NCBI RefSeq assembly: GCF_017052595.1
Contig: NZ_JAFIDB010000001.1
Coordinates: 1 to 64,000, forward strand
Origin: Mycoplasma procyoni
GTDB taxonomy: Bacteria > Bacillota_I > Bacilli_A > Mycoplasmatales > Metamycoplasmataceae
Length of the DNA: 64,000 nucleotides
Direction of reading: 5' to 3'
Part shown: one piece after another, positions 11,971 to 22,998 of the stretch
Layout: each line of letters begins with the position of its first letter
Numbering within the stretch: position 1 is the stretch's first letter
Made by a program: the position numbers and the translations under genes
Notes under the pieces: generated by a model
Told to the model about the DNA's origin: nothing
What the model saw: only the letters and a program-made list of their open reading frames with translations
Databases searched by the model: none

Positions 11971-13305
11971 ATGTTAGATTTTTTAGGAAAAAGAATACAA
12001 AAAGCTATGGAAAAAGCTTCTGTAAAAACAGTTTTACAGGAAGAAGATATTTTAGCAATTACAAGAGAAATTAAGTTAGCTTTATTAGAGGCTGACGTTA
12101 ATTTAAGTGTTGTAAAAGAATTTATAAAGGAAGTAAAAGAAAAAGCAATTGGTTCAGAAATTATTGGTAAATTAAACCCTGGACAACAAATGGTAAAAAT
12201 AGTTCATGAAGAGCTTGTTAAGATTCTTGGAGGTAAAACCAAAGAACTTAAATTATCAACTCCAAGAACTGTAATTATGATGACTGGGCTACAAGGTTCT
12301 GGTAAAACAACATCAACAGCAAAATTAGTTCACTACTTTTTAAAGAAAAAAGCAATTCAAAAACCTTTAATGATTGCAGCAGATATTTACAGACCTGCAG
12401 CGATTGATCAATTAATTGTTTTAGGAAAACAAATTAACATTGATGTTTATAGTGAAAAAGATAACAAAAGTGCTGAAGACATTGTAACAAACGGACTTAA
12501 AAAAGCCAAAGAAGAAAACTATGATTTTGTAGTAATCGATACAGCAGGTCGTTTATCTATTGATGAAAAACTAATGCAAGAATTAATTAACATTAAAGAA
12601 ATTGCAAGACCAGATGAAATCTTTTTTGTTAGCGATTCGCTTTCAGGACAAGACATCATCAATGTTGCAAAAACTTTTGATGAATATCTAAAACTTACAG
12701 CATCAATTATTACAAAATTAGACTCTGATGCAAGAGGTGGAGCTGCCTTTTCAATTGCAAAAATAATTAACATCCCGATCGCATTTATTGGTACTGGAGA
12801 AAAAATTTCAAACTTCGATCTATTCCATCCAGACAGAATGGCAGACAGAATTTTAGGAATGGGAGATGTTTTAAGCTTAATTGAAAAAGCTGAAGAAGTA
12901 ATCGATAAAAACAAAGCTGAAAAACTTGGTAAAAAGTTTTTAAGCGGAAACTTCAACCTTGATGATCTTCTTGAATCACTTGGACAAATGAAAAAAATGG
13001 GTAAATTCTCAAAATTACTAAAACTAATTCCAGGATTACCAAAAAACATTGACCTAACCAAAATGGACGGAGTTGATGACAAAATCAGATTATATGAAAT
13101 CTTAATTTCTTCAATGACAATTGAAGAAAGAAAAAACCCAAAACTTCTTAAAAACGCTTCAAGAAAAAACAGAATTATTAAAGGTTCTGGACGTTCAAAC
13201 CAAGAATACAATCAACTTGTAAATGAATTTGAAATGTTTTCAAAAAGAATGAAAGAAATGTCTAAAAACGGTGGCGGAGGTTTAATGAATCTGTTTAACA
13301 AATAA
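11971..13305 (+). CDS. ffh: Signal recognition particle GTPase Ffh (SRP54)
   Basis: 444 residues. GTPase that binds 4.5S RNA and signal peptides and targets ribosomes to FtsY/SecYEG. N domain (residues ~1-90), G domain with GLQGSGKTTSTAKLVHYF, DIYRPAAIDQL, DTAGRLSIDEKLM and TKLDSDARGG, then an M domain (from ~300) with GMGDVLSLIEKA and the RNA-binding RIIKGSGRSNQEYNQLVNEF. Ends in a Gly-rich tail. No in-frame TGA. The gene reads away from gpsA across a 268-bp divergent promoter region. Confidence 0.97.
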   Translation: MLDFLGKRIQKAMEKASVKTVLQEEDILAITREIKLALLEADVNLSVVKEFIKEVKEKAIGSEIIGKLNPGQQMVKIVHEELVKILGGKTKELKLSTPRTVIMMTGLQGSGKTTSTAKLVHYFLKKKAIQKPLMIAADIYRPAAIDQLIVLGKQINIDVYSEKDNKSAEDIVTNGLKKAKEENYDFVVIDTAGRLSIDEKLMQELINIKEIARPDEIFFVSDSLSGQDIINVAKTFDEYLKLTASIITKLDSDARGGAAFSIAKIINIPIAFIGTGEKISNFDLFHPDRMADRILGMGDVLSLIEKAEEVIDKNKAEKLGKKFLSGNFNLDDLLESLGQMKKMGKFSKLLKLIPGLPKNIDLTKMDGVDDKIRLYEILISSMTIEERKNPKLLKNASRKNRIIKGSGRSNQEYNQLVNEFEMFSKRMKEMSKNGGGGLMNLFNK

Positions 13306-13322
13306 ACAGGCTAATAAAATTT

Positions 13323-15053
13323 ATGAGATTTGAAACTCTTTCTTTAGCTATAATTTGTGCTTTAGCAAGTTTAGCTCTCTTTATCTTTTCAACAAAAAGA
13401 ATGTCAACTTCTTTAAAAACTTTAGGAAATACAAAGTTTAAAAAGATTCTAAAGTCTTTATCAAAAAATAACTTTATTGCTCTAATTATTGGAGCATTAA
13501 TTACAACACTCATTCAGTCTTCTGATGGTGCTGTAGCCCTGATTATGGGGCTTTTAGCAGCTAAATTCATTGGTTTAAGAGTTGCTATTGCCTTTTTATT
13601 AGGAGCAAATATCGGAACTGCAACAACTTCTTTAATTGTTTCGTTCCAGTCAGCCTTTGCATTCACTGATTATTTCATTTTATTCATGGTAATTGGTGTG
13701 TTTGGTTGAATATTAGTTAAAAAAGATAATTTAGTAAATGCTTTCTTAATTATCTTATCTATTGGTATGATTTTCTTTTCACTAAAAGTTCTTTCAAGTG
13801 CTTCTAAAGAAATTGTGAAATCAGATGGCTTTAGAGATATTATTAGTGTAGTTGCCAAAAACCCTTGATTATCCTTTATTTTCTCTTTTGGACTTACAGG
13901 AATATTGCAATCATCATCAGCAACTGTAACACTTTATCAAATAATTTATAACGAAAGCACATCAGTTTTAAGTCTTAATTCAGCAATTGCTCTTGTGTTT
14001 GGTTCAAACATTGGAACAACTGTCACAGGGCTAATTGTAGCGTTTGCATCTGGTAATGCAAACTCCAAAAAAATTGCTCTTGTTTGAGGATTGACCAATC
14101 TCTCAATATCACTATTATTACTTCCTTTCTTATATCCATTTAGCTACTTTGCAGATCTAATAAGATTAATGATTCCTGATAGCCAAAAAGCACTTCAGTT
14201 ATCTATTTCTCACTTACTATTCAACATTTTATTAGTAGCAATTTTCTTCTGATTAATTAAATATCTTGAATTGCTAGTTAATAAAATTGTTAAAGACAAA
14301 AACGCAGGTGATGAGTTCAATATTATTCTTCCAGTTGAACTAATCAAACAAAACACCTTTTTAGCCCTTAGTTCAGCTAAAAAAGCACTTTATACACAAG
14401 CTTTAATTTCTAAAGAAGGTATTTCTTTAATTGAAGAATACATTGAAACAAGAAGTTCTAAAGCAACAAAGCGTTATCAATACTTAGAGCAAGTAATTGA
14501 AAACACAAGAACTTCTATTTATGATTATTTAATCAAAATCAGCTCAACAAATCTAACTAAAGCAGAAGGAAAACTTCACCTCTCACTTATTTTATCAGCT
14601 CGTTCAGTTGATAAAATAATGGGACTTGGACAAAAGATTATCGAAGAGTTTGCTAAAGTAGAAAATAGCAAATCAGAAAACGGTTTTGAACTTGAAGAAG
14701 AAATTCTCACAGAATCAAAAGAGTTACTCAAAATCATTAAAACACTTCTTTCTAATGCTGTTGATCAATTAGATGAATACACAAAAGAAAAAGGCGACTT
14801 CATTGACAAACTAAAAAACAACCTTGATGCTTTAAGTCTTGAATTTTCAAAACTAAATATTGAAAGACTTAAAACAGAAATAGGTCAAAAACAGTTAGAA
14901 AAAGATTTTGATTACAGTCGTCTTTTAAGAACTTTTGAAAGGATTGCTCACCACTGTCAAAGAATTAATTCTTACATCAAAGACACTCCAATCAAAATTA
15001 AAAAACTTTCCAAAAAAGAGGAAAAATCCTTTATTGAAGAACAAAATCAATAA
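13323..15053 (+). CDS. Na+/Pi cotransporter family protein (NptA-like)
   Basis: 576 residues. Integral membrane transporter predicted to import phosphate with sodium. Two inverted repeats each carry the family QSS motif: TTLIQSSDGAVALIMG (~65) and GILQSSSATVTLYQ (~195), with the paired GANIGTATTSL and GSNIGTTVTGL stretches. About eight hydrophobic segments precede a C-terminal helical PhoU-like domain (from ~320; KLHLSLILSARSVDKIMGLG). Several TGA-Trp codons. It starts 17 nt after ffh and ends at a shared bidirectional terminator. Confidence 0.9.
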
Positions 15054-15055
15054 TC

Positions 15056-15082
15056 AAAAAAGTGCTTTTGTAGCACTTTTTT
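15056..15082. terminator. Bidirectional terminator between the Na/Pi transporter gene and ung
   Basis: AAAAAAGTGC / GCACTTTTTT hairpin with a 7-nt loop between convergent genes; T-runs exist on both strands. Confidence 0.85.
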
Positions 15083-15742
15083 CTATTTGTTTCAGTCGAT
15101 TATTTCTCTGTTGTTTTGCTCTAAAATCTCGTTGATCTTTTTGAAAACACGTGAGTTTTCAAAACTTCTACGATAGCTCAATGGCGAAGGATGGGAAAGC
15201 TTAATTATTATTTGATTAGACAAATCAATTTCTTTTTCAATTTCCTGTGCTTTAGCACCTAACAAAAGGAAAATTGTGTTATTTTGGTTTTGAACAATGA
15301 AGTCTAAAACAGCCTTTGTAAATACTTCTCAACCTAATTTATAGTGGCTTCCTGGTTGTGATTCACTAACACTCATAACTCTGTTCAAAAGCAAAACACC
15401 TTGTTTTGCTCAGTTGGATAAATCAGCATCTTTTTTAGAAAAATCGCTGTAATCTTTCTTTATTTCTTTATAGATATTAAAAAGGGATTTTGGTAATTTT
15501 GTGTCTTGAGAAGAAAATGCTAAACCATCAGCTTGATTTGGCTGGTGATAAGGATCTTGACCTATAACAACGACTTTAAGATCATCAAAATTAGTAACCT
15601 CAAACACTCTTAATAAATCCTTTTGTAAAGGAAAAACAGTGTGTTTTAGTCTAATTTGGTTGATTTGAGCAAGCAAATCAATAAAGTATTTTTTTGCGTA
15701 TTCTTGTTCTAAAAAGTCTTGCATTGTTTGTTTTGTAATCAT
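15083..15742 (-). CDS. ung: Uracil-DNA glycosylase
   Basis: 219 residues. Removes uracil from DNA, the first step of base-excision repair. Active-site motif GQDPYHQPNQADGLAFS (~76), QGVLLLN (~113) and the C-terminal HPSPLSYRRSF (~186) are all present. TGA-Trp at 15410 and elsewhere. It ends in the terminator shared with the Na/Pi transporter gene. The gene lies downstream of the structured RNA at 15.8-16.2 kb and has its own start region after that RNA's terminator. Confidence 0.96.
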
Positions 15743-15799
15743 TTTTATCCTTTTGTAAATTATATAACTTTATCTAAAATTTAAAAAAAGAATAAAAAA

Positions 15800-15821
15800 G
15801 GAAGCAGTAGTCAACTGCTCC
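15800..15821 (-). terminator. Terminator of the structured RNA
   Basis: GGAGCAGT-TGACT-ACTGCTTCC type hairpin followed on the minus strand by a T-rich run (TTTTTTATTCTTTTTTT). It marks the 3' end of the non-coding transcript upstream. Confidence 0.75.
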
Positions 15822-16180
15822 AAGTAAAATTTATAAACCTTTATTCATACACGACCACATCGATAGCTAGTCGATGTGTTAAGTCGGGATTTCTCCAAAG
15901 ACCTTGCTTATGACTACACTTTTCCTGATTCTCAGTCTTGCCCTAGCACAGAAATGTTATATTACTCTCACGAGTTGTCAACAGGAAATCACAGTTGGTA
16001 TCGTCCCAAAGTTGCCACCACAGCAATCAATAGACCTGCAACCCATTTTGCTAAGCTATTTAAGATCTATAAACCTTAGTTCCACTATATACTCTTCGAC
16101 AATACAATGCCTATGAAGCTATTCCAAACTCGAGCATACATGCCTTATACGCTAAGACGTATTATTCAGCCACTTTTTAT
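15822..16180 (-). ncRNA. Unassigned structured non-coding RNA, ~360-390 nt
   Basis: The stretch between era and ung has no credible gene but is clearly unlike intergenic DNA: by hand count 120 of 300 bases (15841-16140) are G or C, about 40%, against under 30% in neighbouring genes. A TATAAA box on the minus strand follows the era stop (about 16171-16181), and a terminator hairpin closes the unit at 15800. Local stems include ATACG/CGTAT near 16150 and CACATCGA-CTAGCTA-TCGATGTG near 15860-15885 enclosed by CGAC/GTCG. RNase P RNA and tmRNA have this size, but I do not find the RNase P GAGGAAAGTCC core, nor a tmRNA T-arm or CCA end. A divergent rnpB is the best guess. Confidence 0.55.
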
Positions 16181-16181
16181 A

Positions 16182-17054
16182 CTAATAACCCATTTTCTTA
16201 AGTTCTTTTTCTTTATTTACTCAACCTTTATTAACTTTAACATTTGTTCTTAAAATGATTTTAGTTCCAAAAGATTCTTCTAGTTCCGCTCTTGAATTAG
16301 CTCCAATTTTTTTGATCATTGAAGCACCTTTTCCAATTACAATTCCCTTTTGAGAATCTCTTGCAACATAAATTGTACAATCAATTTCAATCACATCTTC
16401 TTGTGATTCATTAAAATCATCAATCACTACAGCAATATTGTGTGGAAGTTCATCTCTTAAAAGATTAATTGCGTTTTTTCTAATAATTTCTTTTGCAATA
16501 AAACGCATACTTTTATCTGTGATGTCTTCTGTAGAATAATATGCATTATCTTCATAAGCATACTTTTTAATTTCTTCAATTAAGTCTGTTAGTGTTTGTT
16601 TGTAGTTAACAGAAGTACCTAAAATTGTTTTGAATCCAAGTTCTTTTAGTTGAGCTGCTTTTTGATCTAGTTCTTCTTTTTGATCAACTAAATCAACTTT
16701 TGTAATTAAAGCAATTTTGTTTTCAATACCGTTTAATTTTTCAATAATTAAACGATCACCTTTACCAATTTCTTCGTTTGCTGGTTGTAAAAATAAAACT
16801 AAATCAGTTTCTTTAATTGCATCAAAAGAGTTTTTGTTTAGGATTTCACCTAATTTTTGTTGGTTTTTGTGAATACCTGGAGTATCAACAAAAACTATTT
16901 GATAACCTTCTTCATTATAAATTCCATTAATTTGATCTCTTGTTGTTTGTGGTTTATCTGTAACAATTGAGAGGTTGTAGTCTAGAATTTCGTTTAACAA
17001 AGAGGATTTACCAACATTAGGTCTACCAACGATTGAAACAAAGCAAACTTTCAT
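16182..17054 (-). CDS. era: Ribosome-assembly GTPase Era
   Basis: 290 residues. GTPase that binds the 3' end of 16S rRNA in 30S maturation. G1 GRPNVGKSSL, G2 TTRDQ, G3 DTPGIHK, G4 TKVD, and a C-terminal KH domain with DCTIYVARDSQKGIVIGKGASMIKKIG. TGA-Trp at 16221 is followed by 12 further codons before TAG. The ATG overlaps the cdd stop (TAATG). Third gene of ybeY-cdd-era. Confidence 0.97.
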
Positions 17055-17440
17055 TATTTAATATCTTCCTCTTGGATTGGGAATGGAACAAGTTCTAATA
17101 CAGTGTTTAGTCTGTATTTTCCATCATTTGTGTATTGATAAACTTTACCATCTAATGGCATTAGTTCTGTCATTACTTGTCTACATCCAGCACAAGGAGA
17201 GATGTAGTTATCGCTTTTGGAAATGATGTGAATTTCTGTTATTTCTTTAGCTTTGAAACCATATGAAATAGCTCCAAAAAGTGCGCTTCTTTCAGCACAT
17301 AATCCAGAAGGATATGCAGCATTTTCAACATTAACACCATTTCATTCTTTACCGTCTTTGTCTTTTAAAATGGCTGCAACTGCAAAGTTTGAGTAAGGTG
17401 AATAAGAATTTTTTAAAAGTTTTATTAGTTTTTCGTACAT
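17054..17440 (-). CDS. cdd: Cytidine deaminase
   Basis: 128 residues. Zinc hydrolase converting cytidine/deoxycytidine to uridine forms in pyrimidine salvage. The zinc/catalytic motifs CAERSAL and PCAGCRQV are present with the usual spacing, as is SPYSNF near the N-terminus. The start overlaps the ybeY stop and its own stop overlaps the era start, both as TAATG. Confidence 0.95.
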
Positions 17441-17892
17441 TATCTGTAAATCTCCATTTTTTTCATCATATTATCAACATGACGATTCATTTCGTCTTCT
17501 TCTTCTTTTGTTAAGTGATCAAACCCAAATAAATGAGTTAATCCATGAGCAAATAAATAGCAAAATTCTCTTTTAACTGAGTGTCCATATTCTTCAGCTT
17601 GCGCTCTTACTTTTTGATGAGAAATGATTATTTCGCCAATTGGGGTAAAATCAAGGAATTTAAAGTCATCAAAGTTTGTTGGAAAAGAAAGAATATCTGT
17701 TGCTTTGTCTTTGTTTCTTGTGTTTTTTGAAATCTCTCTAATGTGTTCGTTGTCTGTTAATAAAACGTCAACAGAGATATTTTTTTTGTGCTTAAATTCC
17801 TCTTTTGCAAGGTTAAGAATCTGCTCAAATTCCTTTTTGTATCTAAAAGGATAGCTTGTTTTATTGAAGAAGTTTAATGTGTTTGTTTTCAT
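17440..17892 (-). CDS. ybeY: Endoribonuclease YbeY
   Basis: 150 residues. Metal-dependent RNase in 16S rRNA 3'-end maturation and 70S quality control. The metal site HGLTHLFGFDH (~117-127) matches the UPF0054 signature HGxLHLxGxDH. Followed by cdd and era, a conserved Firmicutes order in which all three overlap. No Shine-Dalgarno precedes the ATG; an extended -10 (TGCTATAAT) ends 7 nt upstream, so the mRNA is probably leaderless. Confidence 0.95.
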   Translation of the reverse strand: MKTNTLNFFNKTSYPFRYKKEFEQILNLAKEEFKHKKNISVDVLLTDNEHIREISKNTRNKDKATDILSFPTNFDDFKFLDFTPIGEIIISHQKVRAQAEEYGHSVKREFCYLFAHGLTHLFGFDHLTKEEEDEMNRHVDNMMKKMEIYR

Positions 17893-17899
17893 TATTTAA

Positions 17900-17905
17900 A
17901 TTATA
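17900..17905 (-). promoter_or_regulatory. ybeY operon -10 (extended, leaderless)
   Basis: TGC-TATAAT on the minus strand, 7 nt from the ybeY ATG; the TG upstream makes it an extended -10, which fits the absence of a good -35. Confidence 0.6.
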
Positions 17906-17927
17906 GCATTTACAGACAATAAACAGC

Positions 17928-18371
17928 TTATTTTTTATCAAATAATGCTTTGTATTCTGAATATCCTCTTGCATCTAGCTCATCATAAGCAACAAATTCT
18001 AATGATGCAGAGTTAATGCAGTATCTTAAACCGCCTTTATCTTTTGGTCCATCTGTAAAAACGTGTCCTAAGTGTGAGTCTGCATTTGTAGATCTAACTT
18101 CTACTCTTGTCATGTTGTGGCTGTAGTCCATAACTTCGCTTAAAATGCTTTTGTCAATTGGTTTTGAAAATGCAGGTCATCCACATCCTGAATCAAATTT
18201 ATCATCTGACATAAATAGTGGTGTTCCATCCACTATATCTACATAAATACCTTTTTCAAAGTGTTTATCATATTCGTTACTAAAAGGTCTTTCCGTATAT
18301 GATTCTTGAGTTACTTTGTATTGTAATTCACTTAATTCTTTTAGTCTTTTTTCTTTTTTGTCTTTATCCAT
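17928..18371 (-). CDS. msrB: Peptide-methionine (R)-S-oxide reductase
   Basis: 147 residues. Repairs methionine-R-sulfoxide in proteins. Family motifs: FDSGCGWPAFSKPI (~60-75), HLGHVF (~100) and the active-site [11 protein letters not shown] with the catalytic Cys. TGA-Trp falls inside GCGWPAF. Single gene with its own AAGGAG site; the 3' end lies ~35 nt from ybeY. Confidence 0.95.
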
Positions 18372-18504
18372 AATGTCTCCTTAAATTAAAATATAGTTAT
18401 TTAATATATAACACAAAAGCAACTAAAAGTAACTAAAAGAACAAAAAATAGCCAAAAACACACAAAAAATGCAACTTTTGGACTACAGCAAGCTCAAGTA
18501 CTAA

Positions 18505-18535
18505 AAAAACAGCAAATTATGCTTTTGCTGTTTTT
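18505..18535 (-). terminator. Terminator after the P-type ATPase gene
   Basis: AAAAACAGCAAA / TTTGCTGTTTTT stem, 12 bp, overlapping the last codons and stop of the ATPase gene, with an adjacent T-run on the minus strand. Confidence 0.85.
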
Positions 18536-21240
18536 GGTGTGTTGTGATTGTTTTTAAGAACTAATTCTTTGACTGTTTTAGTAAGTTCAACTCCAATAAA
18601 TGGAATGATTCCAAAAATAAATGGAATTCAGAAAATTCAGTTATTTGATGTTTTAACATAGAAGTTCATGTTGAAGACACTTGAAAGTCCTGGAATGTAG
18701 CTTACTGGTAATAAAACAATAATGCTTACTACAAAGGCAAATAAAACGAATTTGATGTCATTTCATTTTTGTTTGTATAGAGACTCTGAACTTCTTAAAA
18801 TAATTGAGTTTAGTGATAATATAAATCCTAAAGTCATAAATGCTGATAAAGAAGCTAAATGATAAGCATCTTTACCAAGTTCACTATTAATTGAATCTTT
18901 GATTACATTAAAATCAAAGCTTGATAATCCACTTGCTGCTCCTAAATAGAATGCACTAAGTGTTAGTGTTGTTGTAATAATTGATAATAAAGCAATTTTA
19001 ATAATCATCTGTTTATCTAAAATGGAAGCATTTTTAGAAACGGGTGGTTGATTCATTAAATTGTGTTTTGCTTCATTAAGACCCAGTGCAATTCCTGGAA
19101 ATGTTTCTGAAATAACATTGATTCACAGGATTTGCAGTGAGGATAGTGGATTTGTGTTGAAAATCAACATTCCTAATAGTGTTACTAATAGAGCTGTTAG
19201 GTTTGTTGTAAATAAGAAGATCATCAATCTTTTAATACTATAAAGGATTGATCTTCCTTCTTTAACAGCCCCTACAATTGTAGAGAAGTTATCGTCTGTT
19301 AAGACCATATCTGCTGCTTGTTTAGAAACATCAGTTCCTGTGATTCCCATTGCACAACCAATGTCGGCCGCTTTTAGTGCTGGAGCATCGTTTACACCAT
19401 CTCCAGTCATTGAAACTACTTTGTTTTTTGATTGTCATGCTTTGACTATTCTGATTTTGTCTTCAGGACTTACCCGAGCAAAAACAGCATATTTTTCAAT
19501 ATTTTGAGCAAGTTCTTGATCGCTCATTGCTCTTAGTTCTGCTCCTGTAAGAACTAAATCATTTTCATCTTCAATGATTTTAAGATCTTTAGCAATTGCT
19601 TGAGCTGTGTTTTTGTAGTCTCCTGTGATCATCACGGTTTTAATTCCAGCTTCTTTTGCAATTCTAATTGAGTCTCTTACTTCTTCACGAGGAGGATCAA
19701 TCATTCCGATTAATCCTACAAATTGCATGTTTTGTTCTATGTTATCTGAACTAAGATCGCTTGGAATTTGATCTCATTCTCTAATTGCAAGAGCAAGCAC
19801 TCTTAGAGCTTGGTCTGCAAATGAGTGATTAACTGTTTCATAATCATTTTTAAAGTTGTTTGAGCGTCCAAAAATAACATCTGGAGCACCTTTTGTAATT
19901 GAGATATATTTATTATCTTGTTTAATAAACACAGTCATCATTTTTCTATCTGAATCAAAAGGTAGTTCAGCTAGTCTTTTGTATTGTTGTATCAATTGAT
20001 TTTTGTCAATTGAGTTATCAAGTCCATATTGTACAATGGCTGTTTCTGTTGGATCTCCAACTAAAACAACTTCATTGTTTTCGTTTTTGTTGTAGTTGGC
20101 ATCTGTACATAAAATAAACTTTTCAAAAAAGTCTTTTTGATTAGTTGTATCTGTTGTATAGAAATCAACAACTTTCATTTTGTTTTGAGTTAGTGTTCCT
20201 GTTTTATCAGAACAGATAATTGAAACATTACCTAATGTTTCTGCTGCTGGTAGTTTTTTAACTAAAGCATTTTGTTTTGCTAGTCTTTTAACTCCAAAAG
20301 AAAGAATAACTGTAACAATTGGAACTAAACCTTCAGGGATTGTTCCAATTGCAAGAGTAATCGCAATAATTATTGCTTTTGATCATCCAGTTGCTCAATT
20401 TCCTGAAGCAACTAAGAAAATGTAAATAAAGAATGTTAAAACACATAATAAAGCTGATGCAATACCAATGTTTTTAGATAGCTTTGCAAGTTTTGATTGC
20501 AGTGGTGTTAATTTTTCTTGTTCTGCATTTAAAAGGTTGGCAATGCTTCCAAGTCTTGTTTGCATTCCAATGTTTGTAACAAGAACTTTTGCACGTCCAT
20601 TGATTACAAAAGTTCCTGAATAAACTTGTGTTTCTTCTGAAACTTCTCAACTAAATTCATTAGGTGAGATGTTCTTTTTGTAAACACTTAAGGATTCTCC
20701 TGTTAGAATTGATTCTTCAACTTCTAATTGGGCTGAGTTGATTAAAATTCCATCAGCTCCAATTGTATTTCCTGCTTCTATTAAAAGAATATCACCAACT
20801 GTAACATCTTTTGTGTCAACAATGATATCTTGGCCATTTCTGATTACACGTGATGTTGGGGAACTCAGCGACATCAGCGACTCAATTGATTTTTCTGCTT
20901 TATTTTCTTGTATTAAACCAAAGATTGCGTTTAATACAACAATAAAGAGAATTACAAATGGTTCTACATAACTGACAACTACTTCAATTAGTGGTCTTGG
21001 ATGTCCATAAATTGATTCATAAATTGCTATTCCTAAAGCAAGTGCTGAAGCAATTAATAATAAAATAATCATTGGTTCAACAAATTGCTTAAGAAACTTA
21101 ATAATTAAAGGGGTTTTCTTTTTATTTGTTAATTCGTTTTTACCATATTTTTGAATTTGGTTTTGATATTGATTTTGATTTAGACCTTTATCTAAATCAA
21201 AATCTTTAAAACCATTTATATTTAAATTATTTTTTTCCAT
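18517..21240 (-). CDS. P2-type cation-transporting ATPase (probably Ca2+)
   Basis: 907 residues, membrane. ATP-driven cation pump. N-terminal cation ATPase domain, actuator loop TGES (~190), phosphorylation site [12 protein letters not shown] (~345), and hinge [18 protein letters not shown], with ten expected transmembrane helices including a C-terminal group. The sequence is closest in style to PacL/SERCA calcium pumps ([16 protein letters not shown]), but Mg2+ or Na+ cannot be excluded. Many TGA-Trp codons. The start lies inside the 3' end of pyrG (14-nt overlap), so it is co-transcribed with it. Confidence 0.92.
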
Positions 21241-22843
21241 TTTTTCTTTCTGCTGCTTTTAGTAAAAAAGCACTGAATAGTTTATGTGGGTTTAGTGGTC
21301 TTGCTGTAAATTCTGGGTGGTATTGAACTCCAATATAGAAATCTTTTGATTTGTCTTCACAAGACTCAACCAGTTTTAGTTCTGGATGGTATCCAGAAAA
21401 ACTGAAGTTTTCATCTTCTAATAAAGGAATGAATTTTTCTTGAATTTCATAACGGTGACGGTGTCTTTCAAACACAGTTGTAGTTTGATAGTATTTTGCT
21501 ATCAAACTATCTTCTTTAAACACTGTTTCAGAAGCACCTAATCTCAGCGTTCCTCCCATTTGATCATCAGCGTTTTTTCCTTTGATGAAATCTAAAACAT
21601 AAACTTCTTCTTTGTTATCTGTTGCAAATTCTTTAGAAGTTGCATATTTAAATCCTTTTAGTCTTGCTTGAGCAACTGACATTGCTTGCATTCCTAAACA
21701 TATTCCAAATGTTGGAATATTTTTTTCTCTTGTGTATGTTGCTCCTAAAACTTTACCTTCAAATCCTCTGATTCCAAATCCAGGAAGGATTACAACTCCA
21801 TCAGCATCATCTAAGATTGCTGATTTGTTTTGATCACTTAAATCGTTTGAGTCTACATATTCAAGCTTAATATCATAACCTAAATCAATTGCTGATATCT
21901 TAAGAGCTTCATTAATTGATTTATAAGCATCAGAAAAACTTGTGTATTTTCCAAGCATTTTAATTTTAAGTTCTGCTTTTTTATCTTTTTCTACCTTACT
22001 TGCAAATTCACTTCAAGCTTTTAGATCTGGTGTTCTTTGTTCTAGATTAAAATAATCTAAAACAATTGAAGCAGCATTTCTTTTTTCAAGATATAGAGGC
22101 ATTTCATAAACATTTTTAAGATCTGGTGCAGCAATAACATTTTTGGAATCAATAAATGTTGCTGTTGCAACTTTATCTAAAATTGCTTGATCTACTTCAC
22201 TATCTGCTCTAAGCAGAATCATATTTGGTTTAATACCCATTCCTCTTAGTTTGTTAACAGAATCTTGTGTTGGTTTGGTTTTGAAATCACCTGATGTTTG
22301 TAAAAATGGCACATATGTCACATGAATGAAAAATGTGTTTTTTCCATCATTTTCATTCCCCATTTGTGCAATTGCATAAATAAATGGATTTGATTCAATA
22401 TCTCCAACTGTTCCACCGATTTCAACAATAACAAAATCTGTATTGTATGTTTTTTCAATATTTTTAATTACTGAAATTATTTCATTTGTTACATGCGGAA
22501 CATATTGAACTGTTTTTCCACCATAAAGTCCTTTTCTTTCTTTTTCAAAGATGTTAGAAAGAATTCTACCACTTGTGTAGTTTGATTCTTTTGAAAAGTT
22601 TTCATTAATAAATCTTTCGTAGTGTCCAAGATCTAAATCTGTTTCACCACCATCAGCTGTAACATACACTTCTCCATGTTCATATGGAGACATAACACCT
22701 GGATCGATGTTTAAATAGGGATCTAGTTTTAAAACAAAAACACTATATCCTCTTGATTTTAATAAATTACCTATTGAAGCTGCAGAAACCCCTTTACCGA
22801 GTCCTGATAAAACTCCTCCTGTTATAAAAATAAATTTTGACAT
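21227..22843 (-). CDS. pyrG: CTP synthase
   Basis: 538 residues. Makes CTP from UTP, ATP and glutamine. N-terminal synthetase domain begins KFIFITGGVLSGLGKGVSAASIG with the P-loop, and contains DPYLNIDPGVMSPYEHGEV. C-terminal glutamine amidotransferase domain has the nucleophile in FGICLGMQAM and QYHPEF. One TGA-Trp at 22013. Ribosome site AAAGGGG. Together with cdd it covers cytidine nucleotide supply in this window. Confidence 0.97.
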
Positions 22844-22881
22844 TTTTCCCCTTTATAAAGTAATATTTAAATTATACAAAA

Positions 22882-22901
22882 AAAGAGCAATAATGCCCTT
22901 T
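22882..22901 (-). terminator. Terminator after the 12-repeat LRR lipoprotein gene
   Basis: AAAGGGCA-TTAT-TGCTCTTT with one mismatch on the minus strand, followed by seven Ts. It lies ~100 bp after the LRR stop and just upstream of the pyrG promoter. Confidence 0.65.
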
Positions 22902-22998
22902 AATTGATGGAATTTAGATGTTTATGTTTTTAACTATAAAAATAGTTAAAATATTAATTATTATTTAAAGAATAAAATTCTTTAAATCTATTATAAGT

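Noticed and set aside
12519-13211. 230-residue minus-strand frame within ffh
   Set aside because: Antisense shadow of a gene with clear SRP54 motifs.
15876-16116. Two plus-strand frames of 67 and 70 codons opposite the structured RNA
   Set aside because: Overlapping frames with no ribosome site in a stretch whose composition and stems fit an RNA; unlikely proteins.
15822-16180. Calling the RNA rnpB or ssrA outright
   Set aside because: Core signatures of both families (GAGGAAAGTCC; T-arm and CCA end) were not found, so only a generic call is made.
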